This document shows, in pieces, positions 40,901 through 46,842 of a stretch of DNA of 64,000 nucleotides (positions are counted from its first letter, which is position 1; each line of letters starts with the position of its first letter). The notes under the pieces were generated by a model that saw only the letters and a list, made by a program, of their open reading frames with translations, made no database searches and was not told the DNA's origin. Source of the DNA: Lotmaria passim (Eukaryota; Euglenozoa; Kinetoplastea; Trypanosomatida; Trypanosomatidae). Location: contig CP140205.1 in assembly GCA_037349495.1 (NCBI GenBank), positions 248,001 through 312,000 on the forward strand, in the 5' to 3' direction. A program made the translations under genes and the position numbers.

Positions 40901-42704
40901 GATTCGGGCGGTGGAGTCCGAGGTGCAGGCTTTGCGAGCGCAGACGGCGAAGGACATGGCGGAGCTGTCGGCGCTGAAGGTGCAGCTGCAGCAGCGCACG
41001 ACAGAGGTGGAGCGGATGCGTCGCGAGTCCGCCGCCCAACTCGCGGCAGAGAAACTAAAGTGGGAGGCCGCTCACGCAGCCGCCTGCGATGCGCTGGAGG
41101 AGGCGCTGCGTAAGGAACAGCAGGCGACGAAGGACGCCCGCGAGGCTCGCGAGCGCGCGCTGGCCTCGCTGACCCGCAAGACGAAGGACGTCGCGACGAT
41201 GGAGGAGGAGTGCCGGGGGACGCGGGCCCAGCTGCGTCAACTGCAGCGCCGCGTCGACGTTGCCGAGTACCAGCTGACTGCACTGGAGGGCATGGCAAGG
41301 GACTCCGCCGCGGACCTCGGCGTGTCGCTGGCGGAGTTGATGGGCGGCACCTCCATCACAGATGAAAGGGGCCTCATCGCGCCGGACAGCCAGCTTGACA
41401 CGAGCAGCGGTAGCATCGGTGGCGGTGGTGCTGCGGCGCACACGGCGGCGGTGGCGGCGGCGGGCGCCTCGGTGCAGGCGGTGCTGGACGAGTTGGTGCG
41501 TCGCCTCAACGTGTTCACGTTCGCCGCCAACACGCTTGACACGGAGGACGCGCAGCTGACGGCGCTCTCGCACGCGCTGGAGCAGCTCTTAGACGCGGTG
41601 GACGCGATGGCTGAGGCGGGCATGGGGGGCGACGGTGCCTCGTCAGCTGCTGCGAACTACACAGGCGGCGCTACACCGCTGCGTGGCGGGGGCGCCGCTC
41701 TCGGGTTGAACAACACCCCAGCGACGCGTGGCGCGGGCGTCCTCCACGGCGGCAACAACAGCAAGACGGGACTTCCCCGTTTGCTGACGTCTGGACAGCA
41801 GATCATCGTGCAGCAGATTAGCCAAGCTAGCTCTACCTACGTCCACCGCGTCGAGGACCACGTGCGAACGGCACAGCAGATGCTGCGTGCGGTGGTTCTC
41901 GCCGTTGGCGCACAGGAGGTGTTGGCAGGCAGTCCTTCCACACATCACCGCAACAACCCTCACCTCTCGAATAGCAGCGGCAGCATCGGCCACCAGTGCC
42001 CGACGATGGTGGCGCTCTCGTCACGGCACCGTCTGCAGGTAGCGGCGACCATCGCTGAACTGCACCGTCGTACCGCCACCCTCACCCGGGCGGTGGACCG
42101 CGTGACGGAGATCATTGTGGGCTCGCCTGCACCATTTAGTGGTGCTGCTGCTGCTGCTGGTGGTGTGTGTGGGTTGAGTGACTGCCCCGGCTCCCCTGTT
42201 CCTTCGCCGTTGACTGCAAACCTTCAAATGACACTGCAGGAGCTACGCCGCCTGTTGGCAGAGGCAGAGCGCTACGCTCTGCTGCCCTTCAACGAACTCC
42301 TCTGCACAGGCGGCAGCGGCGGTGATGGGGCGGCATCCTCCACGGGAGGCGCGGCGGCTGCAAGTGAGCAGAGTTACGGCGGACGTGGTAGGCAGGGCGA
42401 TGGTCTTCGCACGTCGCCTTTACGAACGCAGCAACCACAGCAGCAACAAGCTCCGCCATCAGCAACATCGAGTGTATCGGCGGCAGGGCACCGCGCGTCC
42501 GCTCCCGATTCCGCCGGCACACGGCGCACGATGGATGGTGCTGCCTATGGCGGCAGCACGCAGCTGACGGTGCCGCCTCCGATGGTGTCTTCCCCGCCGC
42601 GCCGTGTCAGCGGTGCCGCCCCCTCGCGAACGCAGGCGGATGACTCCGGCATTGTCTCGACTCTCTCGCCAATCCCCCCGGATGAAGAAGCCAACTGGTT
42701 TTAA
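28995..42704 (+). CDS. Giant repeat-containing coiled-coil protein with NPF/DPF motif array
   Basis: A 4569-residue protein that I do not recognise by family. Residues 1-300 are Pro/Ala/Ser-rich and contain a duplicated motif near 90-150 (REDALRAKGRQLLEEHRRE and a second version, PEERAALQQRGMELLRAARE). Residues about 300-456 form a coiled coil. Residues 457-1905 are a tandem array of a 256-residue unit. Each unit is three related ~85-residue modules: a coiled-coil stretch (RIAELE...), then an acidic motif NPFADEDAEDPFGG, NPFVDEDAEDPFGG or the variant KPFADGDAEDPCDG. A diverged NPF-acidic motif recurs near residue 2098, flanked by two similar LGRQYA coiled segments. From about 2490 to 4110 the protein is almost continuous coiled coil, and the end is Gly/Ser/Ala-rich. 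No membrane segment or signal peptide is seen. It is probably a long cytoskeletal or tethering protein. NPF followed by acidic residues and DPF are known EH-domain and AP-2 ligands, so a membrane-traffic scaffold is possible; this is inference. Confidence 0.9.
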   Translation: MLRSNNEYARQRAGPLPPPSPSSSSSQAMAANAADASSLPDQYSPPNLLSRGLVPPLLHSPPPSSDVRPPQQQQLHSAPQASLSRAGQPYAALTPEREDALRAKGRQLLEEHRREIAGGDGVAYSPEERAALQQRGMELLRAAREEAAANGGQHVPAPLLSAAARVAAATAATTRRRGRSSGHDGRRSHSSHRDDSGEGGEGDRVNEPAAAALVHSPQQQTTQSQTKEAHAVAAAPQPPMQELMAEVARLRQLVAAQQAELSATHAAPPPPAPPSSPSSSQSAEVFTAAQLESARQDLIRQFNQHMAQCEQANQNYWAQVSAEHQQVVTTLQNECAALKREIAATQSAQHAENESAAEAAASLHQAVTVLKRELNEAQQECAAARLAREAAEQEVHLLTEQLREQSDELVHLQNQLSAAVAEMQAAHAETEQAARTGSAELQAIRDRLLESESAYSELEEQNAELRAANARLEASALTATPAVATTPPTHDAANPFADEDAEDPFGGPSNTVSIAAPFAASAPAVDHNELHAARQRIAELQERNDDLAASNAELKATIGRLEAARVTTAFAAPAVAAHDVGNPFVDEDAEDPFGGSSHAAPAAAPAVSSGSAAADADNELAVARQRIAELEARCADLEAVAAELEAANAKRDDDPNTAVSAAARAPHEGDAEKPFADGDAEDPCDGFSHAAPLSAPTASDESELTAARQRIAELEEQNAELRAANARLEASALTATPAVATTPPTHDAANPFADEDAEDPFGGPSNTVSIAAPFAASAPAVDHNELHAARQRIAELQERNDDLAASNAELKATIGRLEAARVTTAFAAPAVAAHDVGNPFVDEDAEDPFGGSSHAAPAAAPAVSSGSAAADADNELAVARQRIAELEARCADLEAVAAELEAANAKRDDDPNTAVSAAARAPHEGDAEKPFADGDAEDPCDGFSHAAPLSAPTASDESELTAARQRIAELEEQNAELRAANARLEASALTATPAVATTPPTHDAANPFADEDAEDPFGGPSNTVSIAAPFAASAPAVDHNELHAARQRIAELQERNDDLAASNAELKATIGRLEAARVTTAFAAPAVAAHDVGNPFVDEDAEDPFGGSSHAAPAAAPAVSSGSAAADADNELAVARQRIAELEARCADLEAVAAELEAANAKRDDDPNTAVSAAARAPHEGDAEKPFADGDAEDPCDGFSHAAPLSAPTASDESELTAARQRIAELEEQNAELRAANARLEASALTATPAVATTPPTHDAANPFADEDAEDPFGGPSNTVSIAAPFAASAPAVDHNELHAARQRIAELQERNDDLAASNAELKATIGRLEAARVTTAFAAPAVAAHDVGNPFVDEDAEDPFGGSSHAAPAAAPAVSSGSAAADADNELAVARQRIAELEARCADLEAVAAELEAANAKRDDDPNTAVSAAARAPHEGDAEKPFADGDAEDPCDGFSHAAPLSAPTASDESELTAARQRIAELEEQNAELRAANARLEASALTATPAVATTPPTHDAANPFADEDAEDPFGGPSNTVSIAAPFAASAPAVDHNELHAARQRIAELQERNDDLAASNAELKATIGRLEAARVTTAFAAPAVAAHDVGNPFVDEDAEDPFGGSSHAAPAAAPAVSSGSAAADADNELAVARQRIAELEARCADLEAVAAELEAANAKRDDDPNTAVSAAARAPHEGDAEKPFADGDAEDPCDGFSHAAPLSAPTASDESELTAARQRIAELEEQNAELRAANARLEASALTATPAVATTPPTHDAANPFADEDAEDPFGGPSNTVSIAAPFAASAPAVDHNELHAARQRIAELQERNDDLAASNAELKATIGRLEAARVTTAFAAPAVAAHDVGNPFVDEDAEDPFGGSSHAAPAAAPAVSSGSAAADADNELAVARQHIADLEDALSEAAADIEKLQEDLEEKEYLIQALRAGEAALGSLPADMGTSSGSGWGVVLPSNSVDEPSAEDTLPGLRARVAELTRQLTEERRAHRRTVEKQQQLAASSPKPLSQSSQLVPGMEELGRQYADVQHRLSLAEETSAELEVEVQRLRERSSRAEELAAAQPSVQTTANVVEMPDHALPLAGTAVENPFAERDESDEAAEEGDDLEAAVVTIRSSRVRQQSSLHGNNSQGDLPRPPLPHPTLFEKGEEEDDDDGGGHNTPETQVSFHMDRSSTAPHGPHELVNDSVFGEGEDIECRGSAFTRDPYSSPGREEEQSETQTTSAAVRGDEAARGTLRERSGELFDDEETAEDVDVSVSTRVAAARGRIPPPHPSKVEDSGIAMQRLGRQYAEAQQRLLRSEETRQSLENEVAELRHMLEQLQASTATPTATAATSSSSPNTRHHQNDHHNHHHPNLERTCAGHSGNELDEDPDEEEEVAEATRTMTTSSASSVPTAAREWPTPNPLGTPTVTSEEASQHRVSSGRADKDDADFDPATTATHSEQGVAAEHGDSDPQQPQQPGHYCQHNNAEAEKDAAAINAALYRRIAELETELQTAMTNYEEELQAVADAAADRIAALEQEYAAATATKAAETPKATAREESDVFGLAAAASESGKEAQQVDQTNAELSDASPLAVSATGAAPDSLAIVAAARVEWEADMEEERQVHQQRVHACEREIEALKADIATRDVELEVLRNKDQANQENVQAVQTKLADARQAYHDIQIELQHAQERLTFMSNALEEMQAAHKAELDNFSAECDRTIEEHDELLRQRLEEQETSYEEAVQQLDQQHQDQLRLLASSSAEEAATSHTRDEGEAEKQRAEAAHWKEQHDVLQERFDQLQRDYDDFAQDTAALQRRLREQEAAQREREQSRPTRDAAAQQLTTVQKRLEEMTRLVEAAQADAQTRSSELRDTAARHAEVESTLRAELATLRAQAQSSREEVAKLNSLNEELSELLQQGATGVEAALRDRDAQLSALEMQVQDLKLQLAAAGDRVAERQTQLLDLRDLNDTLQQQAEESKASIRSLESQLRESKRASEEQCRTAAQKADRAVRDAEQARVAAQQALAEQHASHQGDIAALQRQLDDLRDELEVAQTVAATVPLEAQKHQCDLETVRERLTEALRTQQELQQQLKNSRGEVERQRRLLRGVNADGSEVDASAAAAAADDDVEGVPTGAADARVNALLRTVEELEEKLQETSTERDTLQQERDRVTMQLKSAARVADVKEQAARRQEAELRGMRGQLATIRDDLAQRVQSNHALQLEIDHLHERVADLTSASAELQDQYAAEVERRTTQEHAEALFFAKAMTIPRVLEDHVRGLCAGYHTLLQVSSKDRTYVYERCDTIEKAAGEAMAEAEAQSHAYEAALADAQEEQQQLKAIIEQLEEALHKAEQTRDTAAAEAKTAKQELEAVQRQSREDVFNAQRDLQVAELQHADTLHSLSLLQDEVTNTAALIKNQKATYERRESELAEEVAQLQAELETRKASARLLQQSTEENRNELQDVVDAAEQRRDQAVREAQALRAQLDRVLPRLAQLEDEQAQRTADLMDTAQQLSALHKKSSSTEEVSRKHIEELNQTLQELLHAHTVLQRTHTTTEATADRLKTQLESTAQELVRTTTTAQQQEEELTQLRGRLQEVETRTSRIIADEQARLRDADRRIQGLEQRNAALQQECKSLQEAHQSLRVELESTADALQRRTETANAQEQQQAHQIRLLRERTDTLEAERQELLSAEQSITKERDGCQREILQLKHKVEHLQRHLSDANDHNNTLNQEMVELKTEHSGEVDRLRDAITDAQKELAKCRQLLAEAETHQVEQDSTHYSLTTEMNVLREELKSARAQAERAVQQYQKEKTEREEMATLLQSQIAQLYEELRSKQEQLRELENTSASQQDTISALRQGVAELEEQLRLTRKELLDMQEAATAAKEHHRRDRFELQSKLNDAEDAAAELKRQQEQYRERMTTKVELYEVAEQALRGEVTDLRADVARLEEALAATTQGKDAAEDMKSRQAHSIRAVESEVQALRAQTAKDMAELSALKVQLQQRTTEVERMRRESAAQLAAEKLKWEAAHAAACDALEEALRKEQQATKDAREARERALASLTRKTKDVATMEEECRGTRAQLRQLQRRVDVAEYQLTALEGMARDSAADLGVSLAELMGGTSITDERGLIAPDSQLDTSSGSIGGGGAAAHTAAVAAAGASVQAVLDELVRRLNVFTFAANTLDTEDAQLTALSHALEQLLDAVDAMAEAGMGGDGASSAAANYTGGATPLRGGGAALGLNNTPATRGAGVLHGGNNSKTGLPRLLTSGQQIIVQQISQASSTYVHRVEDHVRTAQQMLRAVVLAVGAQEVLAGSPSTHHRNNPHLSNSSGSIGHQCPTMVALSSRHRLQVAATIAELHRRTATLTRAVDRVTEIIVGSPAPFSGAAAAAGGVCGLSDCPGSPVPSPLTANLQMTLQELRRLLAEAERYALLPFNELLCTGGSGGDGAASSTGGAAAASEQSYGGRGRQGDGLRTSPLRTQQPQQQQAPPSATSSVSAAGHRASAPDSAGTRRTMDGAAYGGSTQLTVPPPMVSSPPRRVSGAAPSRTQADDSGIVSTLSPIPPDEEANWF
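30363..34710 (+). repeat. 768-bp tandem repeat array, 5.66 copies
   Basis: The unit begins at GAACTTGAGG (30363) and recurs every 768 bases at 31131, 31899, 32667, 33435 and 34203. The last copy stops after about 508 bases at 34710. 768 is 3 x 256, so copy-number change keeps the frame. Copies look identical at the nucleotide level: all reading frames translate the same in every copy. That implies recent amplification or ongoing gene conversion. Each unit is itself built of three diverged ~256-bp sub-repeats, an older layer of duplication. Copy number in the assembly may be underestimated if short reads were used. Confidence 0.97.
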
Positions 42705-43428
42705 GCTTGCTATCAAGCGCAATTCAGGGTGATAGCTTTTCTTCTTTCTTTCTTCTTTTCGAAATCTGTCGTTCATGCCGTGACATGGCTTTCTGACCCA
42801 ACTCCGCATGCTTTCTTTTAATTTTTTTTTTTTTGAGTCCGTAGCTGTTTCTGTATCTTCCCCTTGATGACGTCGTGTGTCTGTTTGGGGGGCAATTGAT
42901 ACCTTTTCCGAATCTAGTAGTTTGTTTTGTATTCCTAATGATCTCGCTGATGTTATGTACATTATACTCGTTTCTTGACCTGGCGGTTTTCACAGTTGTT
43001 TTCTCGGTGCTTTTTTTTTTGTTGTTGCTCTCTCTGTGTTGTTCGCAATCGTTAACACTTGCTTGATCCCTTTTTTTTTTTTACATTTGATCTAATAACC
43101 TACGCTGATGCTACCTAGAGAATTGCGCTGACTGAACCAGTTCTCTCTCTCTCTCTGCGTGTGTGATTGTCTTTCAATGTAATGTGTGCTGTATTGTGGC
43201 TCCGTCGTTGTGCGTATTGGGCTGGCTGAGCTTTAACAACAAGTAAGAGAGAGAAGAAAAAAAAAAAAAAGAAAGAGGGGTTTTCATTTTACCGTCTTCT
43301 TCTTTTTTTTTTCTCTCTCGTGATTACGTGGGAACGAATGATGATAAAGTTGCATTGCAATAAAGGAGCCACAGAACACCAAATGGAATTATAAAAAAAA
43401 AAAAAGAAAAACGGTATACCACGCACTA

Positions 43429-43470
43429 TCACTGCAGCTACGGCTTCTTTGGTGGCCGTAGCTGCAGTGA
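43429..43470 (+). other. Perfect 16-bp hairpin
   Basis: TCACTGCAGCTACGGC (43429-43444) is the exact reverse complement of GCCGTAGCTGCAGTGA (43455-43470), separated by a 10-base loop. A perfect GC-containing stem of this length is not expected by chance in this low-complexity DNA. It would lie in the 3' UTR of the giant coiled-coil gene or form a separate small structured RNA. Confidence 0.7.
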
Positions 43471-43907
43471 ACAGCTCTCTCTCTCTCTGTGCGAAGTCCG
43501 TGCTTGCGGTGAGACGTTCCTCGAGGCCTGCAAAGCGAACTTATCTGGTTGTCGGACGTTTTCCCATCCTGGTCAGCAATCCCTTTCAAATCCAGCCTCT
43601 AGAGACGCATCCTTACTTTTTCCACACAGAGGGGGAGCGAAAAAAAAAAAAGAAAAAGAAAAGCTGTTTCACAGGTGTGAGCATTCGACGGTGCTGTGTC
43701 TCTCTTCTCTTTTAGGGTTGCGTTCCTCCGTCGTTGCTCGTTCTACTTCTTTTCCATTTCCTTTAAAACAACAACAACGCATTCTCTTTCTTTTTGAACC
43801 CCACAGTATAATACACGCTTACCTTGAGACGCCATCGTCTCGGCTGTGAGTATATTTGTGTGTGCGTGAATTTACGTGAGCGTGTGCTTGTTTGCACCTG
43901 TGCTGAC

Positions 43908-43919
43908 TTCTTCTTTTAG
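43908..43919 (+). promoter_or_regulatory. Candidate splice acceptor for the CX9C gene
   Basis: The short pyrimidine tract CTTCTTCTTTTAG ends at the AG at 43918-43919, 98 bases before the ATG at 44018. Assigned by composition and position only. Confidence 0.4.
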
Positions 43920-44017
43920 CTGACATCGTAGGCAGCGCTGTCAAGCAACGACAGCGAAACAAAAACCTAGAATAGAAAGGACAACAACAACAACAAGAGA
44001 AGAAAAAAAAAGAAGAC

Positions 44018-44662
44018 ATGAAATCGTCAGACATCTTCCATGCGTGCAAGTACACGCCAATTCTGCTGAAGAGTCGTTCCACCGACAGCGGTGTGAATCA
44101 GTACGGGCTGAAGCCGGTCACCTCCTACGACTATCTAAACCCGACAAACTTGGTGAACTTTGGTCGTGGCACCTCCTTCGACAACTTAGGCGTGCGCCGC
44201 TCCGATCGCGGGCAGATCGACTCCGCTCCCTCCCTTGGCGGCTCCTCCGTCTTCACGCAAGCGAAGATGCTCGGTCTGAGCGGCGATGACCAGCTGCGGC
44301 TGTGTGAATCCGAGACGACGCAGCTGCGTGTCTGCATGGCGAAGGGTGGCAGCACCTGCGAGCGGGAAAGCTTGTTGCTCGACTCCTGCCTCTCCAAAGT
44401 CGGTCACCTGCGCCGCGCCATCAGCAAAGCCGGAGCGGAGTTCAACGACTGGTTTATCCAGAACGTCTCCGATAATCACACGAAGCCGTTCCAGCACCGC
44501 CCACATGACTGGCGCCACTTCTACGCGCAGGAGAAGCTGGTGCGGGAAAAGCAGCAGAACGGGCACGCCTACGGTCGGCGGCCAAAGCAGTTTTCCTTTG
44601 GCGCTCGCTACGTCAAGACGGAGGGCTACGGCAAGCGGCCGCGTCTGCCGTACAACAAGTAG
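44018..44662 (+). CDS. Twin CX9C (CHCH-type) protein, probably mitochondrial
   Basis: A 214-residue protein with a twin CX9C motif: Cys96 and Cys106, then Cys114 and Cys124, each pair separated by exactly nine residues and the pairs by seven. Twin CX9C proteins form a disulfide-locked helical hairpin and are normally imported into the mitochondrial intermembrane space by the MIA/Erv1 pathway, or are subunits of respiratory complexes or mitoribosomes. The flanking ~95 N-terminal and ~90 C-terminal residues are basic/aromatic and not recognised; the C-terminus (RYVKTEGYGKRPRLPYNK) is strongly basic. No cleavable presequence is evident. Trypanosomatids lack a classical Mia40, so the import route would be the divergent one. 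Best guesses are an inner-membrane complex or mitoribosomal accessory subunit; the specific role is unknown. The start is the first ATG of the coding block. Confidence 0.8.
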   Translation: MKSSDIFHACKYTPILLKSRSTDSGVNQYGLKPVTSYDYLNPTNLVNFGRGTSFDNLGVRRSDRGQIDSAPSLGGSSVFTQAKMLGLSGDDQLRLCESETTQLRVCMAKGGSTCERESLLLDSCLSKVGHLRRAISKAGAEFNDWFIQNVSDNHTKPFQHRPHDWRHFYAQEKLVREKQQNGHAYGRRPKQFSFGARYVKTEGYGKRPRLPYNK

Positions 44663-45491
44663 GAATGCATATGAGTATATATGTGTCTATGGGAGAAGAG
44701 GGGAAGGTGGGGGAGGTGAAAGGAAAGAAAGAAGAAAAAGCGTGTCACGTGTGTGTGTGTGTGTGTGTGTGTGCGCTTGTGCGATTTTTGCCACCACCCC
44801 CAGCTCCGCGTTGTTCCCTCTTTTTGTCAACGGTTGATTCCTTCCTAGCCGCGTTTTTTTTTTTTTTAGCTTGTGGTGATGTTTTGCTTTTTTAGCTCTT
44901 TTTTCTCCTCCTTTTCAGGATGGCTTGCTGTTTCTCTCGATGATGAAAACTGATTTGCCTTTTTTTTTTTTGTTCATGTGCTGGCTCTTTACAGTATAAA
45001 ACAAAGAAAAGTAGTATAACCAGGCCTTCCCGCTGTGCCCTTCTCTCCTTCCCACCCTCACGTGAGCTTTCCTTGCGTGGCTTGTGTTGCTGTTCTTCGT
45101 TCCCTGACAGGGGCGGCTTGTGCGCTATCGTTGTTTCCACCGAGACCTCCCCGGCACACACACACACACACGCTTAAATTGTACTCAACACCAAACAAAA
45201 AAAAAATGGTCTACACATGCCCTCCTTTTTATTTATTTACTGCCGTCCCCTCGGCATTTAGCCCCTGTCGATGAAATTTCTTTTTTTTTTTTCCCCCTTT
45301 TCGAGTAAGTAGTTTTCTATTTTCCCATTTTTCTCCCACCTTATGTCTTGTTTCTATTTATTTTATTTATTTTCCCATCACAATGGCTCTTTGCTTTCTC
45401 TCCCCTGATGGCTCAAAAACAACAACAACAACAACAACCCTGTTAGCTCGCAAACCCCTCCCCCAGGAACAGGATTTTATCATTTCTCTTT

Positions 45492-45533
<42 letters not shown>

Positions 45534-45744
45534 TCTTTTCTTATACGCTAAAAACTAGAAAGAAGAAGAAGTAGGAAGACTGCAACATACACACTCCCTG
45601 AGACGCCCCTTTTTTTTTTTTCTATCATACTGTTATCTTTCATCGGTCGCTAGCTTCTTCGTTTCTCCCTCGTTGCCTCTTTTTTTTTCTTTTCATTTTC
45701 GTGTTTTTCTGCACGTCACACTTCAACTGCGCGCACATCCCCCC
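44663..45744. other. 1.1 kb intergenic region
   Basis: No gene seen. GT repeat (about 44748-44773), CA repeat (about 45156-45171), CAA repeat (about 45419-45438), a long AT repeat at 45496-45529 and T-runs. The last 100 bases are pyrimidine-rich before the ATG at 45745. Confidence 0.65.
45496..45529. repeat. (AT)17 microsatellite
   Basis: An uninterrupted AT dinucleotide run of about 34 bases in the intergenic region before the first DUF4833 gene. Self-complementary, so prone to hairpins and slippage. Confidence 0.9.
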
Positions 45745-46842
45745 ATGGCCATCCCTCTTATCGCCAACGCCAAGACGGTGAAGGAGGACAGCTATCTCTT
45801 CTTCGCCGTCACTCAAAAGTACTCCGTGCCGGCTGCCAGCGAGTGCTACCGCAATCCACGCGAGTTTAACCAACTCCTCCGTAGCCGCCTCCAGCAACGC
45901 AACCGCTTTAACCACGACCACCACGACACGTGCATGTACATCGCCAGATCCAAGAACGCCAACGTCGTCGCCTACACGGCCAATTTAGTAGACGTGAACA
46001 CGATGCAGAACGTCGAGTCAGGCATCGGCCGTCACTGCGTCCTGCGGAAGGAGGATCCGATCCACCCGTACTTTGTGAACCTGGAACCCTCCTACGTGGA
46101 GGAGCGGCGACGCAAGGGCATAGAGTACGACTGCGATGACCTCAACATACTGGAGCGAACGATGGCCTACGGCGTCTCGGCTACGCCAATCAACACGGAA
46201 AGCGTGTTGCAGTACTGGGGGCGAAAGACGCCAGAGGCGTTTGCGGAGCTGCAGCGCAGCTGGGTGGCGGGTGGCAGCGCGGCCGTCTCCGAGAACGACG
46301 AGGCGGGCGAGGACAACGACGACGACGCTGACCGCTGCAAGACGCGCGCCAGCAACCTCACGGCCGACTCGCTCGACACGGTGCTGAAGGCGTGGTGGGC
46401 TCCCTTTCACCCTTACGTCTCGCACTTCGTTGCCTTGCCGACGTGGCCCGGCATCGTGCTCTGCCTCCCGCCGATGAGTAGGATGGATGGGAGTCGGCGC
46501 GGCAGCGTGAAGGAGACGAGTCTGACCAATAGCAGTGCGAAGCCGGCATCGGCCCCCTCTTCTAACGCGAACTCGTTGCCAGAGACGGAGAAGACGTGCA
46601 CGACCTACGGCATCCATACAGAGCCGTCGCCCGTCACACCGCAGACCGGTATCCTGGCCGAGGACGACACGGTAGCCGTGATCATCTCGTTTATTGACGA
46701 CGAGCTGAGCGTGGTGGAGAAGGTGTATGTGAGCAGCATCGAGCCCAAGCGCTTCTACCAACTGCCCAAGGTAGAGTACATTGAGGTATTTGGTGTGTCG
46801 CTCGCGACGGGCAAGCCGACGTATGAGAAGAAAACCTCATAG
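45745..46842 (+). CDS. DUF4833-domain protein, copy 1
   Basis: A 365-residue protein of unknown function whose pattern fits DUF4833 as I know it: HHDTCMYIARSKNANVVAYTAN (from about residue 57), then a segment with DPIHPYFVNLEP, then the LNILERTMAYGVSA block. The C-terminal block ends with KVEYIEVFG and TGKPTYEK. A low-complexity insertion (about residues 175-210) and a second (about 250-310) separate the conserved blocks. It shares all these blocks with the gene at 49075-50025, so the two are diverged tandem paralogues. No signal peptide, membrane segment or known catalytic motif was seen. Open reading extends upstream to a TTG at 45673, but the first ATG at 45745 begins good coding composition. 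The domain name is a memory-based match; the biochemical role is unknown. Confidence 0.8.
   Translation: MAIPLIANAKTVKEDSYLFFAVTQKYSVPAASECYRNPREFNQLLRSRLQQRNRFNHDHHDTCMYIARSKNANVVAYTANLVDVNTMQNVESGIGRHCVLRKEDPIHPYFVNLEPSYVEERRRKGIEYDCDDLNILERTMAYGVSATPINTESVLQYWGRKTPEAFAELQRSWVAGGSAAVSENDEAGEDNDDDADRCKTRASNLTADSLDTVLKAWWAPFHPYVSHFVALPTWPGIVLCLPPMSRMDGSRRGSVKETSLTNSSAKPASAPSSNANSLPETEKTCTTYGIHTEPSPVTPQTGILAEDDTVAVIISFIDDELSVVEKVYVSSIEPKRFYQLPKVEYIEVFGVSLATGKPTYEKKTS

Larger units (their letters stand above)
42705..44017. other. 1.3 kb intergenic region
   Basis: No gene seen. It has T-runs, CT repeats (about 43141-43156), A-runs, and one striking perfect hairpin at 43429-43470. A pyrimidine tract with an AG at 43918-43919 is a plausible acceptor for the CX9C gene. 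Confidence 0.65.

Noticed and set aside
45673-45744. TTG-initiated N-terminal extension of DUF4833 copy 1
   Set aside because: Phe/Leu-rich pyrimidine-tract translation; the ATG at 45745 is the first normal start and fits trypanosomatid usage.
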